DNA of 64,000 bases from Whalleya microplaca (Eukaryota; Ascomycota; Sordariomycetes; Xylariales; Xylariaceae). The position numbers and the translations under genes are program-made. Where the stretch lies: contig MU385738.1 of assembly GCA_022497155.1 (NCBI GenBank), forward strand, positions 434,001 to 498,000, written 5' to 3'. Positions 11,330 through 23,803 of the stretch are shown here, in pieces. The notes beneath the pieces were generated by a model. That model was not told the origin of the DNA. It saw nothing but the letters and a program-made list of their open reading frames with translations, and searched no databases. Position 1 is the first letter of the stretch. Each line of letters opens with the position of its first letter.

Positions 11330-13230
11330 CTATGACAATAAGACGTTGTGGTTGTAGATAGTTGACCCAAGATGGTTCTCCCGTGCCTTCAGTCAATCCA
11401 TATGTGGTTTGAAAGAAGTCGAAAAAGAGCAAACAGACTGGTGATGAAAGTGGACGGCTAGGTTACATATCTGGATGGGGTGCTTATATAAGACAAACAG
11501 AGGCAGGCACCAGCATAGGCTGAAGCTGAGCCTTATCGGCCATCTACCGTGACTCATCCCACGAGTGACACAGGCCGAAGATGAACCAAGCAAACGAACC
11601 CACCGCACGGATCAGAGAGGCGGGGATACATGTATTGTGTAACTACTTGACACTGCATCCGTGGGGGAGAAGGGACCAAAAATACCGGAAACTGTCAAAC
11701 AGACAAGACACCGCTAGATTCGAACTGGCAATGAAACCATATGTATGGTAGAAATGAGCCTACGGAGCCAGAGTCTATATATTTTATCCCCTGAGCCAAG
11801 GCATTGCTTTTGGGATACCTCTCTTTCAATCCGTAGCAGTCGTACAGCTTCGGTGGCAAAACGTAACATGGTACAGTAGAGAACGCCCAAGTGTAGGTAG
11901 GCACAAGAAAAATATATCGGATGTTAGAAAAAAAAAAAAAAAAAAAGATAGAAGAAAAAAGAAGCGAAGGTATTTTTTTCGTATTTCTCATTTCATTATT
12001 TCGTTCCATTCCTTATGATGAGTATCAGCTACTTCGCTGGAGTCATGCTCTCCTATTATAGTAGATAGGCTTAATGTACAATCAGCAAAAGTCTGGGTGT
12101 GAGATATGCCAATCGTTTAATGTGCATGTGAACCCTAGGTACCTATACAGGTGTTCTCTACAGACTATCATATAAAATCTGGACATACATTCAAAGACTT
12201 GAAAGTATAGCGGGCGACCGACCATTGGCAGCCGTTGGCAAACAGAGGAAAAGAAAAGGAATAAATGGATAAACAAAATAGTGTTGTAGTACGGAACCGA
12301 GAATTCGAACAGTAGACCCTAGGGTAAAAGAGAAGAAAATGAAAAGAAATATAAAATAAAAAGCGAAGCCTGACCCATAGGCCAGGTGATCTCTGGTTAC
12401 CCGAAGGTGATTATGTTTCAGCCACTTCGCTGGAAGGACTAACAACTAATACACTATATGTATCTCATACTACCGCCTAGAATAAGTGGAACCATGTGCT
12501 TGGTGAAGTGTCAGGGCGTTCGGTACGTATAATGTTGCCAAGCCTGCCAAGCCACTGCTGAACCTTATCTAGACGTGACCGATGACTCAACTGGCCGCAG
12601 CAACACACGAGTCTTGGATTATACAGGAGCCTGAAGAGGTATTCCATAATACAACGTAGCCCTGCTCCTTATAATATTGCATGCGAGTAATGAAAGGTTG
12701 TTTCTGACTATCTTTAAACAATTTCATCCCTATTGGTCATGTAGCTATAAACCTTACAACTTCGATGTGACATATGAATATGGCATTATTTCCTATTATC
12801 TTGCTCAGCATGCCCTACACACAGAATTGAGAAACAGAACACAAGACATTGTACCGAAATCCCAATGAATTATTGACTTGCTATCAGATACCTAGTCTAT
12901 GGTCGATATACTGTCAGTAACAATACTATCAATAGCTTGAAATGACACAACATATTATACTAATACAAGGCTATAATCCATGGGACTCCTAGCATTGCCT
13001 GTCCTCTAATCTAATCAAGTCTCGTATATCTCAGATACCCAACTGCTATTTGGTAGGTTGATGAAGACAAGAGCTCCCCATTTGTTGTATGTGACCGCCG
13101 ACCTTATTTTGCGACATCAGCCCAACGACAGCGTCGAGACGCCATCTTCCGATTTTTCAACGCCCCCTAGCCTTGCAAATTCTCTATGTGACCCTGATGT
13201 TAAAGGGATTGGAAGAAAACAACTGCTACC
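11330..13230. other. Non-coding stretch between the DUF2828 gene and the transposon nest
   Basis: 1.9 kb without a convincing gene. It includes the DUF2828 promoter, an A-run at about 11931-11946, and short purine-rich tracts. A degenerate short similarity exists between 12028-12040 and 12418-12432 (both read cttcgctgga after a cagc word), too short to interpret. Base composition is still normal here; the extreme AT shift starts only inside the transposon. Confidence 0.45.
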
Positions 13231-13232
13231 TA

Positions 13233-13275
13233 CCATGGATCCCGACCATTCGGGACACCCTAGGTGCCGGGACCG
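13233..13275 (+). repeat. Left terminal inverted repeat of the DNA transposon
   Basis: Begins CCATGGATCC and runs to GGGACCG; it includes the word CCTAGGTGCCGGGACC. Unlike the rest of the element this end is little mutated and still GC-rich. Similarity to the right end continues weakly for about 25 further bases, ending in a shared TATATAAAA. Confidence 0.8.
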
Positions 13276-15533
13276 CAAAAATCAGCGATCACTATATAAA
13301 ACCCTCCACTTTTATTTATATATTTCTTGGCTAAAATTTAATATAATAAAACGAGAGTTTCTATGGCTTTAAATAATTGCTTAAATATTAATATATTTTT
13401 TTTAAATTTTTTCGAGTGGCGGAAAGCAATTAATTAAAACCATTAATAAAATGTTTTTTCGCGTATATATTATTTTTTTATTTACCTTAATTTTAATATC
13501 AGATATTTTAATATTATAACCCCCGATTACGATACTTTTTTATACAGATATAAATATAGCTATAGCCGTTATAAATATTTAAAAAAATAATTTATTAGTT
13601 TATATATTAAGTTAAAAATAAGGTATTTTATAATCGACTTTTTCCGCACGTATTTATAGCAAAATATTAGTAACTAAATTTAATTATAGCAATTATTTTA
13701 TAAAATAATAAGAAAAACGGCTTATTAAATAAATTCTTAATTAGGAAATATTAAGTTATGTCCCTTTATACTTAAATATATATATTATTATATACGTTAT
13801 AGCTAAAGCCCCGTTTTTTTTAAGCAAAAACTAGACTTAAGGCTTTATATAGCGTAATTTTTCGATATTAATTAAAATTAAGCAGAAAATTAAAACTTTA
13901 TGTTTTAATTCGTTTACTTTAAAAGCTATTAATTAATATTTTTAGATTTAAAAAAATAAGTATAGCTTTATTTCTCTTAAGCTAATTTATAATATAAATA
14001 AAAGTAGCTTAATAACTATATATAATATATAAGCCTTTATTATCGAAATTTAACGTTAAAATATTAATTACGTACTTTAAGTTTCGATTGCTTAATTTTA
14101 AGTAGTTTAGTAATAAAATAAGCGTTTTTAAAAAGCCTTTAAAGCTATATATAGACCTTTTTTTTAAATGCGTTAATATAACTAGCGTTGTTTTTAATTT
14201 AGGTATTATTTTTAAAGATAAAAAGCTTTAAATAACCTAGTTTATAAAAAAATTTAAAAAAATAGCTTTTTAGTATTATATTACTTTAAAAAAAGGTTGG
14301 ACTAATAATAAAATTACTATTAATTAGCTTAAGCAAATATTTATATTTTAAACCGAGCCTTTTATTAATAACCGAATAAAATTACGGCTAATTATTTTTA
14401 ATAAACATAAAAGTTATAAAACAATAAGTCTATTTGATGTTTTATTTATTTTAATTAGTTTTATATTTTTCCGATTTTTTTTAAATTTATTATAAGCTAA
14501 TATTAAAATATATAACTAACTTTACTTAATTAAAATGCCTTTATAACTATTTGCTTTAAATATAACATTTTTTTTACTTTTTTTTAATATATACTTTTTA
14601 TAGCCTTTAATTATTAAATAATAGTCCTTTTAATTAACTTAAATACCGATATCGAGATTTATTAAAGAAATATAACTATTAAATTAATTTAGCTCCGGTA
14701 AATAAGCTAAATTTTATAAGGATTTATATTTAAGCTAAAAGTAAGGCTTTTATTATAAGGAATATTTACTTTAGCTTTAAAGTTATAAAAAACTAGCTAA
14801 TATTAAAGAAAAAAGCTTTAAGTTATTTAAAAATTTAATAAAACAAAAAAAAAAAAATAAAACTAAATTTTAATAAGCTTATATAAATATAATTTTTATA
14901 CTAGCTATAGGGCGTTAAATTAAAGATTTAGCTAAAAAAACGTATTATAAGACCTGTGAATGTAATGAAGCTTATTCCATTAATTAATAATAAGTCCCGA
15001 AAAGACTCATATATGTGTAGCTATAACTAAGGCTTAACACGTATACTAGGTTTTAATTATAAAATCTATAAGCTTACTAATTATATAGAAAAGTTAAATA
15101 TAAATTTATTATTAAGAGATAAAGAGATTAAGCGTTTAAAAAAAAAGGTTAAACGTTTAAAGCTAAAAAGAAAAAAACAGCGAGTTTTTAATTTAAACTA
15201 ACATTTTTAAATATTTTAAAAAATCTAGAAAAAGAAATGAAAAAATAATAAAGCTATAAATAATATTTAAGAGGAAATTATAGTTATTATAGATAATATA
15301 AAAAAAAAAGATTCCGAAAAGGAGGATTTCGAAAAAGATTCCTTTATTTAAGTCCCATTTATATTTATAAAACAAACTCGTTCCGGCAAAATAATTAAAA
15401 TGCCAGATAAACTAATAAACTAATTAAAAGAAATGCTGCTAAACGGTAATTTTTATTTTTATTTTAAATAAGTTGTTAATTTTCTATTGTTATTTAAATA
15501 TAGTGACTTTTATATAGCGGAATTTAGTTATTA

Positions 15534-15576
15534 CGGTCCCGGCACCTAAGGTGTCCCAAATAGTTAAGATCTATAG
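15534..15576 (-). repeat. Right terminal inverted repeat of the DNA transposon (interrupted)
   Basis: Reverse complement of the left TIR with only RIP-type transitions. Its last five bases, TATAG (15572-15576), are the mutated copy of the target-site duplication made by the LTR retrotransposon. The unmutated copy, CATGG, is on the far side at 25642-25646. Confidence 0.8.
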
Positions 15577-15787
15577 TATTAGATATAGGGCTTACGCTAT
15601 AAGCCTTATTAATTTATAAGCCCTATCGGGGATATATCGGGAAAGAACCGGAGGTCTTTCCTTACCTTTTATTTATATAAAAAAGGCTTTGCCCCTTTAT
15701 ATATAAAGAGGTTAAAAATTAATATACCTATATTTATACCTTATAAATTAATATATTACCTGTGCCTAATTATTATTATTTTTAACA
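15577..15787 (+). repeat. 5' LTR of the gypsy element
   Basis: 211 bp, from TATTAGATATAGG to TTTTTAACA. The ancestral ends are TGTTA and TAACA, a perfect short inverted repeat of the TG...CA type; the first G has become A. Aligns without gaps to the 3' LTR, the differences being mostly transitions. Confidence 0.85.
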
Positions 15788-17200
15788 ATTTTAATTCTTT
15801 TTTTCCCGAGTTATTTACGGCATATCGATTTTAGGTATATTTATTAAAAATAGTACCCGAAAGGGCAAGTAAGCTGCCGCAGAATTTTTACGAGAGCCGG
15901 ATTTTATAATTATTAAAAAAGGCTTATCGCTTATATAATTAAAAGACCCCGATTCTCTAAAGGATTAAGACTAAAAAAAAGACAAATTTATTATCTAATT
16001 TTAAAAGGACGTAAGATTTAATTAAACCTAAAATGTTATAAAATCTAACGAATAATAAGCCCGCTATTATAAGAAGTTTTATATTTTAAAGCTTAAATAA
16101 ACTGCTTTACGTATTTTTTTTGCGTAATTTATTAAGGCTTCGCGTAAAAAACGTAACGTAATTAGTACCCGGGACGCGTTATTAAAACTTTCGGACTTAT
16201 TATTATTTAATAGTAAGCCTAACGTATTTAAAGGCTCGGGGCTTAATCTTTTTTTAAAAAAGTTTATTCCGCTAGACCCCGATTTTTTTAATTCCGATAG
16301 CAATTTAAATATTAATTTTAATCGTATCGTTATATTTAATTATAATAAGTTTAGCCTTTTATTTAATTACGTTAAGTGGGAGTTTTAGTTTAATAAATAC
16401 CGGGCTATTTTTTTTAGCGTATTTAAAAAGTTTCGGAAAAATACCGCTAAAATTATTTATACTCGAAATAAAATAGACTAATAATATAAAAAAATATATT
16501 AAACCTAAATTTAGTTTATAAATAAGCCGAAACGACAGTAATTTTAATCGGATTAAGGTATTTTTAAGTAATAAACTAAAATATTTATTTGTAGCTCCGG
16601 ATATTTAAAAGCTTATTTTATTATAGCGCTAAAAAATGCCGGCTAGCAGCTAGAGTAAGACTTTTGGAAGTTTAATATATATTTTTCCGGCCTAGAGGCT
16701 TAACGATTTAAGCCAGTTTCGGAAAAAAACCGGGCTTTATTTTTTTACGGGAAGTTACGGCCGAACTTTAGAAATAAAATTATTAGTTACAATAAAGAGT
16801 TTTTTAAAAAAAAGAATAATATAATAAATATTACTATTTAATATTAAGAACTAATATTTATAGCCTAGAAAAAAGCTATTAATTTTAGGGGCGGCTATAA
16901 ATAGGGCTATAATAATAATAAAAAAAACCCGAACCCGGGCCGAAAGCTTTTTTATTAAATAAACGGATTTTAAAGCTTTAAAAAGCCCGGAAAAAAAACT
17001 AATTTTTTTAAAAAAAAATATTAATATTAGAGTTATTATATTATTAATTTTATTATTAAAAATAATACCTAAATCTCGCTAAGGCTTACCGGTAACGAGC
17101 CCGGTATTAGGCCGAAAAATAAATTACAAAAAAGGTATTATAATTATAATAAACTAAGATATTATACCCGCGACTATATTATAAACTAGGGAAATAAGCC
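15788..17200 (+). pseudogene. Decayed gag region with CCHC zinc-knuckle remnant
   Basis: Plus-strand frames here are interrupted throughout. At about 17131-17178 the order of Tyr/Asn/Lys/Tyr/Arg/Asp codons fits a CX2CX4HX4C zinc knuckle in which Cys codons have become Tyr and the His has changed by transition. This is the normal end of a gypsy gag. Upstream sequence is too mutated to read. Confidence 0.6.
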
Positions 17201-20200
17201 TAAAGTTTAAAAGCTATTAAAGCCCTTAAACCCGATAGAAAGTTATTTATTTAGGTTTTATATATTTTTTAAACTTTTTATATAATTTACCCAGGTATAA
17301 AAAAAAAGCCTTTTTTATTATTTACGCTAACTTAAATACTTGCTTTTTAGTAGATTTAATTAATTATATATTTATATTAAAATATAAACTAAAAAAAGCC
17401 CCTTTTAAAGCTGTTAATTTTAAAGCGTTAAAGTAATAAACTATACTAATTTATAGTATTTTTTAGGTCGACTTTATAATAAAGGATAAACGAAATATTA
17501 ACTGCCGGTTTCGACGCCTTTATATTACTATCGATCGGGATTTCCGAAAAAAAAGGAGACCATTTTTTTTAAGCTAACTAACTTTAAAAAGCTAACGGAT
17601 TATTTTCGATCCCGCTATAAATTATTAGTATTTTAACATTATAAGCCTTTTAATAAAACTATTAAGCCTTAAGTAATTTATTTAAAAGTGCCGAAATTAT
17701 GCCGTTTATTACGTAATTATTTAATTCCCGGAAGAAATCCCGAAATTATAAAATAAAAATAACTTTAATTTTTTAATTATAACACTTAAAACTATCGCAG
17801 ATTTTTTATTTATTTTTTAAAGCTATTCCGACTTTTTTAATATTAATAAAGCCGATATTTTGCCCTGCCGAAATTAAGCTAATTATATTATCGACTTATT
17901 TCCGGGAGTAGACGTATTTTATTACTTTATTTATTTTTTTATTTACGATAAATTAAAGGAGCTTTAGGAATTTATTATTAAAATAAAAGCTAATAATAAA
18001 ATTTAAGACTCGAAAAGCTTTATTAATGCCTTTATATTATTTGTACTAAAAAAAACAATAACTTTCGGCTTTATATAAATTATAAAAGCTTAAATAAAGT
18101 AACGGTTAAAAATCGCTATACTTTATTTTTAGTTTCGGAATTATTAAATAGGATATTAGAAGCTAAAGTATTTTCGAAAATCGACTTTAAAAACGCTTAC
18201 TACCGCATTTATATTAAGGAAAAAAACGAATAAAAAACTACTTTCCGGATTAAATACGGCTATTATAAATTTATAGTAATATTTATAGGCTTTATTAATA
18301 TCCCGGTTACTTTTTAAAGCTATATTTATTAAGCTTTTTACGGAATTTTAGATATATTTTATATAGCTTACCTTAATAATATCCTTATTTTCTCTTTTAC
18401 TAAAAAAGCTTATATAAATTATTTCCGGACAGTTATCGAACGACTCCAAGATATAAAGCTTTTTATTAAATTATCGAAATATATGTTTTATTAATTTTTA
18501 TTAAAGTTTCTAAAGTATATTATATCCGATATAAATATATTTATAAATTAAAGCTATATAAATATTATAATTAATTAGCTTAAGTTATAGTTTATTTATA
18601 AAATCTAATAGTTTATCGGGTTTTATAATTTTTACCGCTACTTTATTATTAAATTTTCCCAAATTATAGCTTTATTAATACGATTATTAAAAAAAGATAT
18701 ATTAGGGTAGAAATTAAAACAAAGCTTTTTAAATAAACTAGCTAAAAAAGCTTTTAAAAAACTAGTAGCTATATTTTAAATTGCCTCTTTTTTATTATAT
18801 TTCGATTTAAAAAAGTAAATAAAGGTAAAGACTGACGTCTCGAAAGATATTATATCTAAAACTTTATTATAATAAAATAATAAGGGGCGTTAGTATTTAA
18901 TAGCTTTTCGGTTGCAGAAATTTACCGGATTAAAGCTAAATTACGGGACTCCCGATTAAAAAATGTTAGCTATTATCGATATATTTAAATATTAGCGATA
19001 TTATTTTTAAGGAAGTAAGTTTTTTATAAAAGTTTATATAAATTACGTTAATTTAATTAGTTTTATAACTAATTTAAAGCTTAATATAAGGTAAGTTAGG
19101 TGGTATATATTATTAGCTTTATTTAATTTTATTATTAAATATTAGCCCGGAAAACGGAACCTTGCCGATTTTATTTCGAGATATCCCGATTATATAATAA
19201 AACAGTTTAATAATTTAATATTACTGCTTATTTTAAAACAGAAAATAATAATAAACTAAAGTTTTATAATTAACGACAAGCTTTTAGGAATACTTATTTT
19301 TACGGAATACGTTTATATTCCGGTAAATATTTAATAAGTATTAGCTTAAGTTATTACCCGATATAAAGCCCGTTATGCGGCTAAAAACGAGACTTATTAT
19401 TAAAATAAGTATTTCCCGGATCTAATTACTTTTATTTAAGATATATAACAAAAGAATTCCGAATATTAAATAATTTAATCCCGTATTATTACTAATCTTA
19501 CCTGGAATATTTAATAAAGTTTAAGGCTTTATAACCTTATTTTTTTCGATTAACGGATTTATATATTTTAGAAAAGATTTTTTTAACTATAGCTAATCGA
19601 ATTATATTATAATAATAAATTAGCTAGCTATTTTGGATAAGAACGGATTTATTAACTATTAGCCCGGAAGTTTTATTAAAAGAACTTATAATAGGACGTT
19701 TAAGATTATATATAATATTACGAGATCTGTTTTAAGTTTAAGGCGAAATACTACTATTTTTACAGTAAATTAAATGCTTTATTTATTTTAAAACGTCTTA
19801 TATAAAAACTATTTATAAATTTTATTACTAGGTTACCTTTTTTTTTTACGAAAAATAAAACATAAATGCTATTTTAGTAATTATAGATTATTTTACGAAA
19901 ATAATTTTTTTATTTATAATATTTATTTATTTAAATGCCGTTTAATTAGCTTAACTATTTTACGAAAAAATCGAGTGTTAATTTAGTACTTTTATAAGTA
20001 TTATATTAAATTAGGGACTTATTTTTACAAGTAAATTCTGGTTTAAATTTTGCTATTATAATAAAATAAAATTACAATTTTTAATAACGTTTTATTTTTA
20101 AATTAACGGGTAAACGGAGCGAATAAACTAAACATTAAAAACGTATTTGCGAAATTTTATTAGGACTTAGTAGATAATATAGCTAAAATTATTACTTTAT

Positions 20201-20880
20201 ATCGCGTTCGCTATAAATTTTGCTACTAATTAGACAACCGGAAAAGCGCTTTTTAAAGTTTTATATAGGTATTTCTTAAAGTTTCGCACTTTTATACCAA
20301 AGCCTTTTGCTATAAAAAAGGTTTCCGGGGTATATGCCCGATTAAAGTGTTTAAAATAATTCCGAGAAAACTTAAAAGATTATTAAAAAAACGCTAATAA
20401 ATTATACGCGAAATATTATAATAATAAGTATACTTTTTTAACTTTATACGTTAGTTAGAAAGTTGGCTTTTCGATTAAAAATTTATAATTAAAGTATTTT
20501 AAGCTTATTTTAAAATTTATAAAACCTTTTAAAGTTGTTACGAAAATCGGCTTTTAAATTTACTAGCTCGCTTTGCCCGCGAAATATAGTTGAATTTATA
20601 ACGTATTTTTTATATAATTTTTAAAATTATAAAAAGCTAGATTATCCGACCTTTTATTTATATTTAATTTAAAAGACAATAAAGAATGGGTAATTAAAGA
20701 TATAGTTAATTATTAGGTATATTAAGGCGAGATATATTATAAAGTAAAATAAAATAAATAGCCTATTAAATATAACTAATAAGTAGTAGCCGAAAATATG
20801 GCTAACGTTTAAGATAATATTACGAAATACGAGCGAAAGCAGAAAAAAAAAATAAGAAATAAAAAACGAAAGATTTAATA
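17201..20880 (+). pseudogene. Decayed pol: protease, reverse transcriptase, RNase H, integrase and chromodomain
   Basis: The reverse transcriptase active site lies at 18369-18395 and reads YLNNILIFS; the two catalytic Asp codons have become Asn by G-to-A change. An integrase HHCC-type zinc-binding stretch is recognisable at about 19600-19740, with the DDE core at about 19880-20200. A chromodomain begins near 20683 (EWVIKDI), and a Lys/Arg-rich tail ends near 20880. The chromodomain places the element among chromoviruses, which use it to target heterochromatin. Every domain carries several stops. Confidence 0.75.
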
Positions 20881-21188
20881 ATAGCGTAACGAACTATAAA
20901 ATAGCTAGTAGCTAATATTAAGTATTATAATTTTTAAACGCTAAAATAAAATAGTTATAAAAAAGTACTAAAAAAATAAAAAAGCAAGCTAAATATTTTT
21001 TTTTAAATAATTAAGTAAACTATTAATAATTAAAATAATATTATATATTATTATAAAATAAATAAAAAGGTAGTTATTATATATAGTATTTTAAGATTCG
21101 AACTTAAAAGTAAGCAGGCTATATAACCTAGGATAATAAAAGCCCGGAAAACTAATAAATAAAAATAAAAACCGAGAGACGATAATAT
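20881..21188. other. Gypsy sequence 3' of the chromodomain
   Basis: AT-rich non-coding sequence between the decayed pol tail and the nested array. It contains a ~70-bp segment (about 21058-21130) that recurs at about 23804-23880 on the other side of the array. Both copies include a TTCGAAC/ATCGAAC word with flanking complementarity resembling a tRNA T-arm on the minus strand. Confidence 0.5.
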
Positions 21189-21496
21189 TATAATGGGGCA
21201 GGGGATTACGGGTATTAACAGCAGCTTAAGAGCCATTAAAAGCCCCCTAAAGCTACGTTATAAAGTATTTCACAGGGCACTTTATAAGGTATCTATAAGG
21301 CATTTTATAGGGCAATTTACAGTGGATTATATACCTATATTTAGCTGACTTTTTTTTTTATATCTCCTTTATTTTTTATAACAAATATTACTAGATAGTT
21401 AAATAGTTATATATATATAGTTTTAATAGCTAATATACACTTATTTTTAATTTAATATCTTACTTTTGTTTTACTTTAATACCTTGTTTTAAGACA
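21189..21496 (+). repeat. LTR 1 of the TRIM-like array
   Basis: 308 bp, moderately RIP-mutated: some CACAGGGCAC-type words are intact, others are now TATAAGG. Confidence 0.75.
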
Positions 21497-22019
21497 TTTA
21501 GCTCCCTTAAATAAGCCTTAATTTCCTTGCCTTTTAATTAATCGAGTAAAACAGTCCTTTTTATATTATACGTTACGGAGGCATAAAATTTACCAGTAAT
21601 AACTACTTGAAATATATTTATTATTAGACTTACTTTCGCACGCGACTATTTTATTTTATCCGATAGCCACTTGTTTTTTATATAAATCGAATTAAGCTAT
21701 ATGTTTAATTAATAGCTAGTTAGCTACCTTATTTATATATTATATTTACGTTACTTATCATTTATAATTTATAAATTTTCTTTTTATATATTAAAAATAT
21801 AAAGCGCAATAATATTAAAAATATTAGGCTATATGTTTTTATATATAAACTTATTTATTATTATATAGGCAATAATAATAAGCTAATTATATTATTAATA
21901 TATAGCTAGATATAGCCAGCTATTAACACGTATATAATTTGTATGGACGACAATATCGGATGACATTTTTACACACCTTGATACACCACATCACTTGAAT
22001 GTCACCTTTAGCAGCAAGG

Positions 22020-22300
22020 GAGGCTGTTAGCTGCTGCTGCTGCTGCTGCTACTGATAGCTGTGGCTAGCTGACCTGCTGTCACCTGCTGTCAGCTGCTAG
22101 GGAGGCTTACAGGGAGGTCACCTGACCTGACCTGCTGCTGCTAATAGCTGTGGCTATCTGAAAGCCGTGGCTAGCTGTGGCTAGCTGACCTGTTGTCACC
22201 TGCTGTCACCTGACTTGCTGCTGATCAGCTATAAGCTATGGCCACCTGACCTGACCTGCTGCTGCTGCTACTGCTGATAGCTGTGGCTATTTAACCTGTT
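22020..22300 (+). repeat. CTG/CAG-rich repeat region inside the first TRIM-like unit
   Basis: About 280 bp built from gctgctgctg runs, gctgtggcta and tgacctgctgtcacctg words, still GC-normal. The second unit (about 23308-23350) has only one short version, so the tract has expanded or contracted between units. Two long T-runs (about 22324-22338 and 22389-22408) follow. Confidence 0.7.
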
Positions 22301-22454
22301 ACCCTAAGGTCCCTGGGGTGAAAAATTTTTTTTTTTTCAGATCTGAAGGTTAGGCATTCAAGTGTGGGGCGTGTTTTCATTTTTCATTTTTTTTTTTTTT
22401 TTTTTTTTCAGATTTTTCAGCTGCGTGAACGCTAGCTAAAAAATCAGGGAGGGA

Positions 22455-22763
22455 TATAATAAGGCAGGGGATTACGGGTATTAATAATAGCTTAAAAGCC
22501 ATTAAAAGCCCCTTAAAGCCACGTTATAAAGCACTTTATAAAACACTTTATAAGGTATTTATAAGGCATTTTATAAAGTAATTTATAATGAATTATATAT
22601 TTATATTTAGCTAACTTTTTCCCTTATATTTTTTTTATTTTTTAATAATAAATATTACTAAATAGTTAAATAGTTATATATATATAGCTTTAGTAATTAA
22701 TATATATTTATTTTTAACTTAATATTTTACTTTTATTTCACTCTAATACTTTATTTTAAAACA
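22455..22763 (+). repeat. LTR 2 of the TRIM-like array
   Basis: 309 bp and the most heavily mutated of the three; nearly all CpA sites are lost. It is shared by both tandem units. Confidence 0.75.
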
Positions 22764-23493
22764 TTTAACTCCTTTAAATAAGCTTTAATTTCCTTGCCTT
22801 TTAATTAATTAAATAAAATAGTCTTTTTTATTATATCACAAGTTACGGAGGCATAAAATTCACTAGTAATAGCCACTTAAAGTATATTTATTATTAAGCT
22901 TACTTTATTTTTATCCGACAAATCGCACGCGGATTATTTCATTTTATCCGATAGCCACTTATTTTTTATATAAATCGAACTAAGCTATATATTAAATCGA
23001 TAGCCAGCTGTTTTTATTTATATATTATATTCACGTTACTTATTATTTATAATTTACGAATTTTTTTTTTATACACTAGGAACATAAAGCGTAATAACAT
23101 TAGAAATATTAAATTATATATTTTTATATATAAACCTGTTTATTTTTATATAAATAACGGTAATAAGCTAATTATACTATTAATATATAGCTAAATATAG
23201 CTAGCTATTAACACGTATATAATTTATATAAACGATAATATCGGATGACACTTTTTTACACCCTAATACACCTTATTACTTAAATGCCACCTTTAATAGC
23301 AAGGGAGGCTGTTAGCTGCTGCTGCTAATAGCTGTGGCTATCTGACCTATTACCCTAAGGTCCTTGGGGTGAAAATTTTTTTTTTTTTTTTCAGATCTAA
23401 AGGTTAGGCATTCAAGTGTGGGGCGTGTTTTTATTTTTCTTTTTTTTCAGATTTTTCAGCTGCGTGAACGCTAGCTGAAAAATTAGGGAGGGA

Positions 23494-23803
23494 TGTAATG
23501 GGGCAGGGGATTACGGGTATTAACAACAGCTTAAGAGCCATTAAAAGCCCCCTGGAGCCACGTCATAAGGCACTCCACAGGGCACTCCACAGGGTATCCA
23601 CAGGGCACTCCATAGGGCATTTTACAGTGGATCATATACCTGTATTTAGCTAACCTTTTCTCTCACATTTCCTTCACTTTTTTAATAATAAACATCACTA
23701 AATAATTAAATAGTCACACACACATAGCTTTAGCAGCTAATATACACTTATTTTTAACTTAATATCTCACTTTTATTTCACCCCGACACCTTATCTTAAA
23801 ACA
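23494..23803 (+). repeat. LTR 3 of the TRIM-like array
   Basis: 310 bp and almost unmutated, keeping several CACTCCACAGGG words rich in CpA. It sits directly against heavily mutated gypsy sequence on its right. Confidence 0.75.

Larger units (their letters stand above)
21189..23803 (+). mobile_element. Tandem array of a small non-autonomous LTR element (inner layer)
   Basis: Structure LTR (21189-21496), internal (21497-22454), LTR (22455-22763), internal (22764-23493), LTR (23494-23803). LTRs are 308, 309 and 310 bp, start TGTAATGGGG (mutated to TATAAT in the first two) and end in ACA. A purine tract (AGGGAGGGA) sits just before the second and third LTRs, as a polypurine tract should. The array is flanked by ATAT on both sides (21185-21188 and 23804-23807), a likely target duplication. 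The internal regions of 958 and 730 bp hold no ORF, so this is a TRIM-like element dependent on another element's enzymes. The shared middle LTR suggests unequal recombination between copies. Confidence 0.75.
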
